Source: an uncultured bacterium
Lineage (GTDB): Bacteria > Bacillota_A > Clostridia > Lachnospirales > Lachnospiraceae
Direction: 5' to 3'
DNA length: 17,967 nt
Assembly (NCBI GenBank): GCA_905215045.1
Contig: CAJMOO010000037.1
Span: 1 to 17,967 of the forward strand
The notes beneath the pieces are model-generated. The model ran no database searches. It saw only the letters and a program-made list of their open reading frames with translations, and had not been told where the DNA came from. Below are positions 6,143-13,622 of the stretch, in pieces. Both the position numbers and the translations under genes were made by a program. Every line of letters begins with the position of its first letter. Position 1 is the stretch's first letter.

Positions 6143-6697
6143 TTATTCTCCGTATACAATACTTTTCAGTAATTCGTCCTTCTCTTTTGTTCCTTTGATG
6201 ATTTCTACTAATTTGGCTGCAAAATCAATCGCTGTTCCCATTCCACGACTTGTAATGATTTTTCCATCTACTACAACTTTATCTGTCTGGTAATCTGCGG
6301 ATTTTAATTCTTCTTCCATCGCTGGATATGAAGTTGCCTTTCTTCCTTCTAGAAATCCGTATTTTTCAAATACTGTTGGTGCTGCACAGATGGCTGCTAG
6401 ATACTTCTCGTTCTTATACGCCTTCTGAAGTAATTTTCCAAGTCCTTCATGATCTTTTAGATGAAGCGTTCCTGGCATTCCTCCTGGAAGTACATACATT
6501 GCTCCCTCCGCTTCTAATACTTCATGAAACATGATATCTGCTTCAACTTCAATACGATGTGCACCAATGATATTTCTGGAACTTCCGATAGAGACTGTAA
6601 CTGTTGGAATCTCCGCACGTCGCAGCATATCAACTACAGTTAAACCTTCGATTTCTTCAAATCCATCTGCTAAAAATACAAAAACTTTTCCCATCAT
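6143..6697 (-). CDS. DJ-1/PfpI family protein
   Basis: 184 aa, close to the usual DJ-1/YajL length. The nucleophile elbow AAICAAPTVF places the reactive cysteine at C104. The conserved acid is E17 in DGFEEIE, and LPGGMPGT (70-77) is the usual glycine-rich turn. Members act as deglycases/glyoxalases, chaperones or, in the PfpI branch, proteases; this sequence with its FLADGFEEIE start is of the DJ-1 type, and the actual activity is not predictable. AAGGAG lies 7 bases before the first of two adjacent ATGs. It is the first gene of a two-gene operon with the DUF1189-like membrane protein and has an extended -10 promoter just upstream. Confidence 0.9.
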   Translation of the reverse strand: MMGKVFVFLADGFEEIEGLTVVDMLRRAEIPTVTVSIGSSRNIIGAHRIEVEADIMFHEVLEAEGAMYVLPGGMPGTLHLKDHEGLGKLLQKAYKNEKYLAAICAAPTVFEKYGFLEGRKATSYPAMEEELKSADYQTDKVVVDGKIITSRGMGTAIDFAAKLVEIIKGTKEKDELLKSIVYGE

Positions 6698-6722
6698 AAT
6701 TCTTCTCCTTTATTCTTTCTAT

Positions 6723-6731
6723 ATTATAACA
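6723..6731 (-). promoter_or_regulatory. Extended -10 promoter of the DJ-1 operon
   Basis: On the minus strand TGT-TATAAT forms a TGn extended -10 at 6723-6731, 25 bases before the ATG. No good -35 box lies at the right distance, which is common for extended -10 promoters. The predicted leader is under 25 bases. Confidence 0.55.
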
Positions 6732-6837
6732 TCGTTCTTCTTTTCTTCCTCTTCTTTATTATTACAATAACTTTAAAGAAAAAATGGTAAAAAGTCAACC
6801 CGTCTTAGCCTTACTGGTATTTCTTTTCTATTTTCAA

Positions 6838-6866
6838 TTGACATTTTCGTTAAGAATCGGTAAAAT
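6838..6866 (+). promoter_or_regulatory. Sigma-A promoter of the tRNA-Arg gene
   Basis: TTGACA (6838-6843), a 17-base spacer and TAAAAT (6861-6866) give a near-consensus promoter. Transcription would start near 6873, ~17 bases before the mature tRNA 5' end. It is also the only clear promoter ahead of the lipid kinase gene. Confidence 0.8.
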
Positions 6867-6889
6867 AGATTTCGATAAATTATATGTAT

Positions 6890-6963
6890 GTTTCCGTAGC
6901 TCAGCTGGATAGAGCGACCGCCTCCTAAGCGGTAGGCCGGGTGTTCGAATCACCTCGGGAACA
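6890..6963 (+). tRNA. tRNA-Arg, anticodon CCU
   Basis: A full 74-nt cloverleaf fits. The 7-bp acceptor stem is GTTTCCG with CGGGAAC (one G-U). The D-arm is GCTC/GAGC, the anticodon stem ACCGC/GCGGT with loop CTCCTAA, the variable loop has 5 nt, and the T-arm GGGTG/CACCT has loop TTCGAAT. The loop gives anticodon CCU, which reads AGG (Arg). The discriminator is A and CCA is not encoded. Confidence 0.95.
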
Positions 6964-6969
6964 CTTCAT

Positions 6970-7000
6970 GTGCCGGAGACTTATGCCTCGTTTCCGGCAC
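6970..7000 (+). terminator. Hairpin after tRNA-Arg, possibly a leaky terminator
   Basis: GTGCCGGA (6970-6977) pairs with TCCGGCAC (6993-7000), an 8-bp GC-rich stem with a 15-nt loop. The following tract TTTATGTTTA is only weakly U-rich, so some transcription may continue into the lipid kinase gene that starts 26 bases later. It may also mark the 3' processing region of the tRNA. Confidence 0.5.
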
Positions 7001-7025
7001 TTTATGTTTATAAGGAGGAATCTCA

Positions 7026-7943
7026 ATGAAAGGTTTATTTATTATCAACCCATCATCCGGTAAACAAAATATTGATTCTATGTTACGAGAGATCATGGCA
7101 ACATTGATCCTTGATCAAATTTGTTCCCATGTTGATGTTTTTTACACAAAAGGCAAGGATGATGCGAAAAATCGTGCTGCCGAATTAAAACCAGGAGATT
7201 ATGATTTTATTGTATCTGTTGGTGGTGACGGTACATTAAATGAAGTTACGAACGGTCTGATTTTAAGTGAAAGTAATATTCCTATGGCAATCATTTCCGC
7301 TGGAACAGTCAATGATTTTGCTACATATATGAAACTTCCTCAGACTGCGGATGGTTTCTGTCAGATGATCAAAGACTTCCAGACAAAGAAGGTTGATGTT
7401 GGACGTGTCAATAACGAATACTTCATCAATGTTCTGGCTGCAGGTATGTTAACAGATATCGCTTACAAAGTTCCAAAAGATAAGAAAGCCGTTCTTGGTA
7501 AGATGGCCTATTATCTGGAAGGTGTAAAAGAATTTCCAAAACAGCTTTCACAAAATATGACTTTAACATTTAACAGTAAGGAATATTCCGGAACTGAAGA
7601 TATCATGTTGTTCTTGGTTGCAAACTCAAAGAGTGTCGGAGGTTTTGCAGATGCGGCTCCTCTTGCATCTGTTTCTGACGGATATTTAGATGTTATGATC
7701 ATCAAGAAAATGGCACTTCTTACAGAAGCACCAGATTTGATCTTTAAATTATTCCAGGGAGAACATCCAAAGCATCCTTCTATCGAATATTTCCAGACAA
7801 AGGAATTATCTGTTCTTCCAACAGAACAAACTGCCGGGATCGCCATCGATTATGATGGTGAAATATTAGAAGAAGGACTCCCAGTCGATATCTCTATCGT
7901 ACCAGAAGCCCTTAATCTGATCATTTTACGTACAACTAATTAA
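7026..7943 (+). CDS. YegS/DgkB-type diacylglycerol (lipid) kinase
   Basis: A 305-aa soluble lipid kinase of the DAGK_cat family; DgkB in Gram-positives phosphorylates diacylglycerol to recycle it from lipoteichoic acid synthesis into phosphatidic acid. Motifs: NPSSGK (8-13), the nucleotide-binding VGGDGTLNEV (65-74), AGTVNDFA (92-99), the segment PLASVSDGYLDV (212-223) and the C-terminal IDYDGE (274-279) that carries the catalytic acid. AAGGAGG lies 7 bases before the ATG. It lies directly behind tRNA-Arg(CCU) and its hairpin without a promoter of its own that I can see. BmrU-like members act on other lipids, so the substrate is inferred. The stop is 13 bases from the stop of the convergent carboxypeptidase gene. 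Confidence 0.9.
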   Translation: MKGLFIINPSSGKQNIDSMLREIMATLILDQICSHVDVFYTKGKDDAKNRAAELKPGDYDFIVSVGGDGTLNEVTNGLILSESNIPMAIISAGTVNDFATYMKLPQTADGFCQMIKDFQTKKVDVGRVNNEYFINVLAAGMLTDIAYKVPKDKKAVLGKMAYYLEGVKEFPKQLSQNMTLTFNSKEYSGTEDIMLFLVANSKSVGGFADAAPLASVSDGYLDVMIIKKMALLTEAPDLIFKLFQGEHPKHPSIEYFQTKELSVLPTEQTAGIAIDYDGEILEEGLPVDISIVPEALNLIILRTTN

Positions 7944-7956
7944 TCTGTACTAATAA

Positions 7957-9081
7957 TTAATGAAGTTTCACAGAACCAATCTGTTTTCCATCATAACTTA
8001 TGATATATTTATTATCTTTACATTTATATGTAAGTTTGGAAGCAGATTGGTTTTTTTCTAACATCACTGTCACGTCATTTAAATGTTTTAATGGAATCTT
8101 ATATGGAGATAATTCATTTCCTGTTTTTAAGAAACCATATGTATCATCTTTCAGTACTGTATTCATTGTCTTAAATGGTGCGATTGTCTTATAATTGTTA
8201 AATCCATAATTTAACATCTTAATCGTATCTTCATATAACTCATATCCATGTGCACAAAGATCTACTACGATCAGTTCTTGATCTCCTCTCTTGGCAAATG
8301 TTACAAGAGTCCCTCCTGCTTTTGTTGTATATCCTGTTTTACCACCTTCAACACCATCATAGTTAAACATTGTTCGTTTCACCATCTTATGATGATTCCA
8401 AAGCTCTTTTCCATGTTTATCTTTGTTCGTTGGTGCAATATAATAATTAGGTTTGCATGCAACATAACGGAATGTTTCATTTTCAAGTGCTGCTTTTGAA
8501 ATCTTTGCCATATCTCTTGCTGTTACATAATGATCATCATCATGCAATCCGTTGGTTGTTACAAAATGAGAACCTGTACATCCAAGTTCTTTTACTTTTT
8601 TATTCATAAGTTCTACGAATTTCTTTGTAGTTCCTGCTGTATGTTCTGCTGCTCCGTTACATGCCTCATTCGCAGATTCTAACATGATCGCATTCAGTAC
8701 ATCGATCAATGGAATCTTCTCTCCTGCCTTAATTCCGATATGTGTACTTCCTGGCTCAATGCTGTTAACTGCATAACTTGAAAATGTAACTTCATCATAT
8801 AAATCTTTGTTATTCTCAATCGCAACCAATGTTGTTAGGATCTTTGTGATACTTGCTGGATAATGACGGTCATCTACCTTCTTTGCATACAAAATCTTTC
8901 CTGATTTCGCATCAATAACGATTCCTGATCTTCCATAGATCTTTGGCTGTTTTGCCGTTGTTTTTTCTGCTGTTGCAACACCATCTGCTGCCTGAACATT
9001 CACCTGTGGTGTCTGAAGTTGTGTCGCTGCAAACAATGACATGACCGCCATTGCAGTAATTTTCTTGATGATCTTTTTCAT
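7957..9081 (-). CDS. D-alanyl-D-alanine carboxypeptidase (DacF/PBP5-like)
   Basis: An extracytoplasmic penicillin-binding protein that trims the terminal D-Ala from peptidoglycan stem peptides. Residues 1-32 are a signal peptide (basic MKKIIKKI, hydrophobic core, VQAA-D cut site). The catalytic serine is S77 in SITK (77-80), the second motif SAN is at 136-138 and KTG at 248-250: all three peptidase S11 motifs are intact. A C-terminal β-rich part (~300-374) looks like a short PBP5_C domain. I see no amphipathic tail or membrane anchor, so attachment is uncertain. AAAGGAG precedes the ATG. It is the last gene of the ung-Cof-dac operon. The gap to the convergent lipid kinase is 13 bases with no clear terminator hairpin, so the two transcripts may overlap. 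Confidence 0.94.
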   Translation of the reverse strand: MKKIIKKITAMAVMSLFAATQLQTPQVNVQAADGVATAEKTTAKQPKIYGRSGIVIDAKSGKILYAKKVDDRHYPASITKILTTLVAIENNKDLYDEVTFSSYAVNSIEPGSTHIGIKAGEKIPLIDVLNAIMLESANEACNGAAEHTAGTTKKFVELMNKKVKELGCTGSHFVTTNGLHDDDHYVTARDMAKISKAALENETFRYVACKPNYYIAPTNKDKHGKELWNHHKMVKRTMFNYDGVEGGKTGYTTKAGGTLVTFAKRGDQELIVVDLCAHGYELYEDTIKMLNYGFNNYKTIAPFKTMNTVLKDDTYGFLKTGNELSPYKIPLKHLNDVTVMLEKNQSASKLTYKCKDNKYIISYDGKQIGSVKLH

Positions 9082-9101
9082 GATTTTCTCTCCTTTGTAT
9101 G

Positions 9102-9884
9102 TTAGATCAGACCAAATTTCTTCAAGCCTTTTTCAATTCCATCTTCATCAACTCTTGCTGTCTGATATGATGCGATTTCTAATAATTCTGGTACAGAATT
9201 ACCCATTGCAACACCATATTTTACATATTTGATCATATCGATATCATTGGCACTGTCACCAAATGCATAAGAATCTTCTCTTGAAATTCCTGTATGATCA
9301 AGGATCACTTCTATTCCCTTCGCCTTATTAACACCTAATGGTACAAATTCTACTGAATTTACAGGCTCATGATATGTTCCTTTGTATTTGTGTCCAAGGA
9401 TCTCTTCGATCTCTGGTTTCTTTGAAAGCTCCATATGATGGTATGTCCATTTTGGAACATCCACTGCTTCATTTAATGGATATAATGTTGTTTTACAGTC
9501 TGCTTCTGTTTTATTCTTCATCGCAATATAATAATCATCTGTGTTCTCCGGATCATAATATCCATATTTTTCTCCTTCTAAGATGATTCCAATCTTCTGT
9601 TTCTTTCCCCAGTCGATCACTGTCTGTACTTCTTCTGGTGTCATCAGTTCCTGATGCAGGATCTTGCCTTCATACTCTACATAAGTTCCTGCCCCTAAGA
9701 TCACTCCATCAAATCCCATATGGAAATATTCTTCTGGAATCATTCCCTTGCTTCTCCCCGTGCACATAACGATCTTGTGCTCATTTGCGATCAACCGATT
9801 CAATGCATTAACTGTTGATTCTGGAATTCCGATTCTAGAATCATATAATGTTCCATCGATGTCAAAAAATATTATCTTACTCAT
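9102..9884 (-). CDS. Cof-type HAD-IIB family phosphatase
   Basis: 260 aa with the four HAD motifs: I, DIDGTL with D8 and D10; II, CTGR at 41-44; III, K187 in VNKAKGI; IV, GDSANDIDM at 209-217. The large cap between motifs II and III (about 80-185) is the C2B type of the Cof/YbiV group. These enzymes dephosphorylate small phosphorylated metabolites (sugar phosphates, flavin or cofactor phosphates) in the cytosol; the substrate here cannot be read from sequence. AAGGG lies before the ATG. It starts 18 bases after ung stops and ends 20 bases before the carboxypeptidase gene begins, so it is the middle gene of that operon. Confidence 0.92.
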   Translation of the reverse strand: MSKIIFFDIDGTLYDSRIGIPESTVNALNRLIANEHKIVMCTGRSKGMIPEEYFHMGFDGVILGAGTYVEYEGKILHQELMTPEEVQTVIDWGKKQKIGIILEGEKYGYYDPENTDDYYIAMKNKTEADCKTTLYPLNEAVDVPKWTYHHMELSKKPEIEEILGHKYKGTYHEPVNSVEFVPLGVNKAKGIEVILDHTGISREDSYAFGDSANDIDMIKYVKYGVAMGNSVPELLEIASYQTARVDEDGIEKGLKKFGLI

Positions 9885-9902
9885 TGTTTCCCTTGTTCTC
9901 CA

Positions 9903-10577
9903 TTAAATATTCTCTATCTGCCAATCAATTGGCGCTAGTCCATGTTCTTTCAAAAATTCATTTGCCTGACTAAAATGATGGCATCCGAAAAATCCTCTAT
10001 ATGCTGATAACGGGCTTGGGTGCGGTGCTTCTAATATCAAATGATTCGGATTATCAAGTAATGCTTTCTTACTCTGTGCTGGACGTCCCCAAAGCATAAA
10101 TACGATCGGACGGTCCTGTTGATTCAACACTCTGATCGCCGCATCAGTAAACTCCTCCCATCCAATACCTCTGTGAGAATTCGCACGATGTGCCTGTACA
10201 GTCAATACTGTGTTTAACATCATAACACCCTGGTCTGCCCATTTCTTTAGATATCCATTATTCGGAATATAGCATCCAAGATCTTCGTTCAATTCTTTAT
10301 AAATATTAACCAATGATGGGGGCGCTTCCACTCCAGGTTTCACAGAAAATGACAATCCATGTGCCTGTCCATCTCCATGATATGGATCCTGCCCTAAGAT
10401 CACAACTTTTACATCCTTTACTGGAGTAAAATGAAATGCATTAAAGATATCGTCAGCTGGTGGAAAGATCAGCTTGGTGTGATATTCATCCATAACTTTT
10501 TGGTATAATTTCCTATAATATGGCTTTTTGTATTCTTCTTTTAAATAATCTGCCCAGTCATTCGTAATTGGCGGCAT
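9903..10577 (-). CDS. ung: Uracil-DNA glycosylase, family 1
   Basis: Removes uracil from DNA as the first step of base excision repair. Over 224 aa, the usual length, it has the catalytic water-activating loop GQDPYHG (62-68, D64), the uracil-binding block GLSFSV (74-79), PSLVNIYKEL (87-96), LLW-type LWGRPAQSK (162-170) and the DNA-minor-groove loop HPSPLSAYRGFFGCHHFS with catalytic H186. GGAGG is 7 bases before the ATG. An extended -10 promoter lies ~30 bases upstream. It is the first gene of a three-gene operon with a HAD phosphatase and a D,D-carboxypeptidase, a grouping with no obvious functional link. Confidence 0.97.
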   Translation of the reverse strand: MPPITNDWADYLKEEYKKPYYRKLYQKVMDEYHTKLIFPPADDIFNAFHFTPVKDVKVVILGQDPYHGDGQAHGLSFSVKPGVEAPPSLVNIYKELNEDLGCYIPNNGYLKKWADQGVMMLNTVLTVQAHRANSHRGIGWEEFTDAAIRVLNQQDRPIVFMLWGRPAQSKKALLDNPNHLILEAPHPSPLSAYRGFFGCHHFSQANEFLKEHGLAPIDWQIENI

Positions 10578-10607
10578 TTTTCGACCTCCTTTTTAAAATC
10601 TTTTCCC

Positions 10608-10616
10608 ATTATATCA
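10608..10616 (-). promoter_or_regulatory. Extended -10 promoter of the ung operon
   Basis: On the minus strand TGA-TATAAT forms a TGn extended -10 at 10608-10616, 30 bases before the ung ATG; the -35 region is poor. It lies in the 96-base divergent gap shared with the ClC gene, for which I see no confident plus-strand promoter. Confidence 0.55.
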
Positions 10617-10673
10617 TAATTTGTAGTAAAATAAAATTCGATATGAATATGAAAAGAAAAGGAGGGTATTATT

Positions 10674-12239
10674 TTGAAGCAAATGAAAAGCTTACTGGAA
10701 AATCCCCACGGATTTTCTGTCTCACTTGTATTTGACGGACTGTTTGTCGGAATCTTTGCCGGATGCATTTCTGTCATTTATCGCCTGCTTTTAAATAACG
10801 CTGAAAAACTATTATTTACGATCATTGCATTTACTAAAACAAGGCCTTTCTGGATAGCTGTCTGGTTTATCGTTTTGATCGTTATGGGACTGATCGTTGG
10901 ATGGCTCATGTCTTGGGAAGGCATGGCTTCTGGAAGTGGTATCCCACAGGTTCAAGGAGAGATGAAAGGTTATTTAAATCAGAACTGGCACCGCGTTCTT
11001 TGTTCTAAGATCATTGGTGGAACTTTATGTATTCTTGGAGGTTTATCTCTGGGACGCGAAGGCCCTTCCGTACAGCTTGGTGCCATGGCTGCAAAGGGTA
11101 TTGCTAAGATTACAAAAAAATCTCAAACCAAAGAACGCTATATGATGACTTGTGGTGCAGGTGCCGGTCTTGCCGCTGCCTTTAATGCACCACTTGCAGG
11201 TGTGATGTTTTCACTAGAAGAATTACAGAAGAACTTTAACAGCTCTATGTTAGTCTGCATCATCTCTGGATGTGTAACTTCCGATTTTATTTCAAAAAAT
11301 GTCTTTGGATTATCTCCAGTTTTTGATTTTCATTTAAAGGCTGCTCTTCCTCTTGTACATTATTGGATGTTAATAATTCTTGGAATCCTACTTGGGCTTT
11401 GTGGTGCTTTTTATAACTTTATCATGTTGAAAGGACAGGATTTATTTGGAGCAATGAAAAAAATCCCAGCAAAATACCGTATCGTATTTCCTTTTGTAGT
11501 ATCTGGGATCGTTTGTTACACGCTGCCTTCTATCTTAGCAGGTGGACATGCTATGATCTCTCTGATCACAGGACATACTTTACTTGTCTCTACGATGTTA
11601 TTATTATTAGTTGCTAAGTTTTTCTTCTCCGCCTTCTGTTTTGGTTCCGGGGCTCCTGGTGGAATCTTCTTTCCACTGTTGATTCTCGGTGCATACCTTG
11701 GGGCGATCTATGGAACACTGGTGATTCAGGCAAGTGGAATTCCTTCTTATTACTTAGTGAACTTTATTACGATCTCCATGGCTGGATTCTTTACAGCGAT
11801 CGTACGTGCACCGATCACAGGTATCCTGCTGATCGCTGAGATGACTGGTACATTTGAACACTTTCTTTCACTAGCAGTTGTTTGTATCATCAGCTATCTT
11901 GTTGCGCATCTGTTAAAGAGTGAACCAATTTACGAAAGTCTGCTAGGACGAATTCTTGCTAAAAATGGCTTTAAAGAAAGCGAAGATGCTGATCATAAGG
12001 TTCTTCGTGGATTTGCTGTCGGCACTGGTTCCATTGCAGCCAAACAGCTTGTAAAAGATATTCCATGGCCAGAACATTGCTTGATCGTTACTTTAAATCG
12101 TGGTGATGAAGAGATCATTGCTCGAGGAAGCACTGAAATTCATGTTGGCGATACGATCATTGCCTTGATCGACGATAATTATCTTGGAATGGTCACGGAA
12201 AGCATTCAGCTAATCTGCGGTGAGATCATTCCTGAATAA
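10674..12239 (+). CDS. ClC-type chloride/proton antiporter with TrkA_C domain
   Basis: A 521-aa ClC family membrane protein with many membrane segments between ~15 and 415. The anion-selectivity motifs are GSGIP (87-91), GREGP (127-131) with gating glutamate E129, and GSGAPGGIFFP (324-334). E183 in MFSLEEL matches the inner proton glutamate (E203 of E. coli ClC-ec1), so H+-coupled exchange is more likely than a channel. After AEMTG (388-392), residues ~440-516 form a cytosolic TrkA_C (RCK_C) domain, which in K+ systems binds small ligands, replacing the CBS pair seen in other ClCs. The start is TTG: GGAGGG is 7 bases ahead of it but 16 bases ahead of the next ATG. It is divergent from ung and followed by feoA, which has its own promoter. 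Confidence 0.94.
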   Translation: MKQMKSLLENPHGFSVSLVFDGLFVGIFAGCISVIYRLLLNNAEKLLFTIIAFTKTRPFWIAVWFIVLIVMGLIVGWLMSWEGMASGSGIPQVQGEMKGYLNQNWHRVLCSKIIGGTLCILGGLSLGREGPSVQLGAMAAKGIAKITKKSQTKERYMMTCGAGAGLAAAFNAPLAGVMFSLEELQKNFNSSMLVCIISGCVTSDFISKNVFGLSPVFDFHLKAALPLVHYWMLIILGILLGLCGAFYNFIMLKGQDLFGAMKKIPAKYRIVFPFVVSGIVCYTLPSILAGGHAMISLITGHTLLVSTMLLLLVAKFFFSAFCFGSGAPGGIFFPLLILGAYLGAIYGTLVIQASGIPSYYLVNFITISMAGFFTAIVRAPITGILLIAEMTGTFEHFLSLAVVCIISYLVAHLLKSEPIYESLLGRILAKNGFKESEDADHKVLRGFAVGTGSIAAKQLVKDIPWPEHCLIVTLNRGDEEIIARGSTEIHVGDTIIALIDDNYLGMVTESIQLICGEIIPE

Positions 12240-12293
12240 TTTTATATTCAATTTACTTTTATTGAGAAAGTTTTCAGTTTTTATATGTTGCGA

Positions 12294-12323
12294 TTGACTA
12301 ACCTTACTTTTGACTAATAAAAT
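12294..12323 (+). promoter_or_regulatory. Promoter of feoA with an 8-base direct repeat
   Basis: TTGACT (12294-12299), an 18-base spacer and TAAAAT (12318-12323) form a likely promoter ~43 bases before feoA. TTGACTAA occurs twice, at 12294-12301 and 12310-12317, 16 bases apart, so the second copy fills the spacer next to the -10. This could be an operator, for example for an iron-responsive regulator. Confidence 0.55.
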
Positions 12324-12366
12324 ATAAGAAAGAAATACATCATATAAGTTCGAAGGAGGGATTATC

Positions 12367-12579
12367 ATGCAACCATTAACAAAAGTCATGCAGGGAGCGA
12401 CTTGCACTGTCAAGTGGGCATTAGGCTTACCTGAAACTGTTGAAAAGCTCCGCGAACTGAAGATTGAACAGGGAAGTAAACTGCAAGTTGTTTGTAAAAA
12501 CAGCGATTATATGATCATCGGCGTTGGATCAAAACGGTATGCTGTTGGGAATGAAATTGCTGGAAGAATTCAGGTTTAG
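12367..12579 (+). CDS. feoA: Stand-alone FeoA domain protein
   Basis: A 70-residue protein that is just one FeoA (SH3-like) domain: LTKVMQGATCTVKWALG at the start, LRELKIEQGSKLQVVCKNSD in the middle and VGSKRYAVGNEIAGRIQV at the end, where IAGRIQV resembles the conserved final strand of the domain. FeoA is a small cytosolic partner of the ferrous iron transporter FeoB; here no feoB is adjacent, so it may serve a distant feoB or another role. GGAGG lies 8 bases before the ATG. It has its own promoter and a strong terminator, so it is a one-gene unit. Confidence 0.85.
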   Translation: MQPLTKVMQGATCTVKWALGLPETVEKLRELKIEQGSKLQVVCKNSDYMIIGVGSKRYAVGNEIAGRIQV

Positions 12580-12594
12580 ATAATTATAAAAATA

Positions 12595-12642
12595 AATAAG
12601 AACGAGAAAATCTCCATATAACTTGATTTTCTCGTTCTTATT
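12595..12642. terminator. Bidirectional terminator between feoA and the reductase
   Basis: A perfect 18-bp stem (12595-12612 with 12625-12642, 12-nt loop) is flanked by A-rich and U-rich sequence. It lies between the convergent stops of feoA and the aldo/keto reductase and serves both. Confidence 0.9.
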
Positions 12643-12664
12643 TTGTTTATATTTGCATCATAAA

Positions 12665-13486
12665 TCAATACTCGTATTGTTCAGGATATCCCCTGCCTGT
12701 TGATTCTCTCAAGTCCATCGACATCATGATCTGCATGTCTTCCTTTGATAATTCAAAATCAAAGATATCCGCATTCTGTATGATCCGTTCTTTGTGGACA
12801 GATTTTGGAAGGCTTACGATCCCTCTCTGCAAATGCCAGCGTAAGATGATCTGTGCAGGTGTTTTATTGTATTTTTTAGCAATAGCTACGATTTCTGGTT
12901 CTGAAAGCTGTTTTCCTTTGCCTAGAGGTCCCCATGCTTCTACAACAATATCATGTTCCTGGCAATAATTTACGGTCTCTTCCTGCACAAGGAATGGGCA
13001 GATTTCAATCTGATCAACCGCTGGTGCAATGTTAGCTGTTACTTCTAATTGTTTTAAATGTTTTGGACGAAAATTGCTGACTCCTATATTCTTGATCAGT
13101 CCTTGTTCATAATATTTCTCAAGAACTTTCCAGGAACCTTTGACATCATTGATCGGCCAGTGTAATAAATACATATCCACATATTCAAGTCTAAGCTCTT
13201 TTAATGTCTTTTCAAATGCAGCTTCTTGTTTTCCTTCTACCATATCTTCGTACCACATCTTACTTGTCACAAAGATTTCCTCTCTTGGGATCTCGCAATC
13301 TCTGACAGCTGCTCCAACCAGCGCTTCATTCTCGTAATAGGCTGCTGTGTCTATATGACGATAGCCTGATGATAATGCATCAAGACATGCCTGATATGCT
13401 TCGTCCCCGCGGCTGTCCCAGCTTCCGAGTGCCATCACTGGTATTTCATTTCCATTGTTTAATTTAAACGTTGAACTTACATTCAT
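12665..13486 (-). CDS. Aldo/keto reductase (2,5-diketogluconate reductase-like)
   Basis: A 273-aa NADPH-dependent reductase of the AKR superfamily, reducing aldehydes or ketones to alcohols. The catalytic tetrad is complete: D46, Y51, K76 and H109 (in YLLHWP). GVSNF at 135-139 and the NADPH phosphate-binding LPKSVHKERIIQN at 226-238 are standard, as is the start LNNGNEIPVMALGSW. The short form without long loops fits the AKR5 branch that includes 2,5-diketo-D-gluconate reductases and methylglyoxal reductases such as YvgN. AAGGAGG precedes the ATG. It follows the PTS EIIB gene by 136 bases and has its own promoter and a palindromic operator-like site, so it may be controlled separately. The substrate is unknown. 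Confidence 0.92.
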   Translation of the reverse strand: MNVSSTFKLNNGNEIPVMALGSWDSRGDEAYQACLDALSSGYRHIDTAAYYENEALVGAAVRDCEIPREEIFVTSKMWYEDMVEGKQEAAFEKTLKELRLEYVDMYLLHWPINDVKGSWKVLEKYYEQGLIKNIGVSNFRPKHLKQLEVTANIAPAVDQIEICPFLVQEETVNYCQEHDIVVEAWGPLGKGKQLSEPEIVAIAKKYNKTPAQIILRWHLQRGIVSLPKSVHKERIIQNADIFDFELSKEDMQIMMSMDLRESTGRGYPEQYEY

Positions 13487-13529
13487 GTCTTCCTCCTTGT
13501 ATCTGTTATCTTTGTCTTTATACTACAAC

Positions 13530-13556
13530 AGGAACCATCGTCCCTTGATAGTTCCT
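13530..13556 (-). promoter_or_regulatory. Operator-like inverted repeat of the reductase gene
   Basis: AGGAACTATC and GATGGTTCCT (7 bases apart; 10 pairs with one G-U) begin directly after the -10 box of the reductase promoter and cover the predicted start site near 13550. No U-run follows. A palindrome at this place is more likely a repressor site than a terminator. Confidence 0.5.
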
Positions 13557-13585
13557 ATTATAGTTGATTTTATTTAATTTGAGAA
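13557..13585 (-). promoter_or_regulatory. Sigma-A promoter of the aldo/keto reductase
   Basis: On the minus strand TTCTCA (13580-13585), a 17-base spacer and a perfect TATAAT (13557-13562). It lies between EIIB and the reductase, where I see no terminator, so both readthrough from the PTS operon and own transcription are possible. Confidence 0.6.
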
Positions 13586-13622
13586 CTGTTGATATGGCAA
13601 TAATTTCATAGTCTGCTTTGTA

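Noticed and set aside
7944..7956. Terminator between the convergent lipid kinase and carboxypeptidase genes.
   Set aside because: The gap is only 13 bases and no stable stem with a U-run could be formed around it.
10541..10777. A 78-codon minus-strand frame spanning the ung-ClC gap.
   Set aside because: It overlaps the ung start, the divergent promoter region and the ClC N-terminus in the opposite sense; the good ribosome binding sites belong to ung and ClC.
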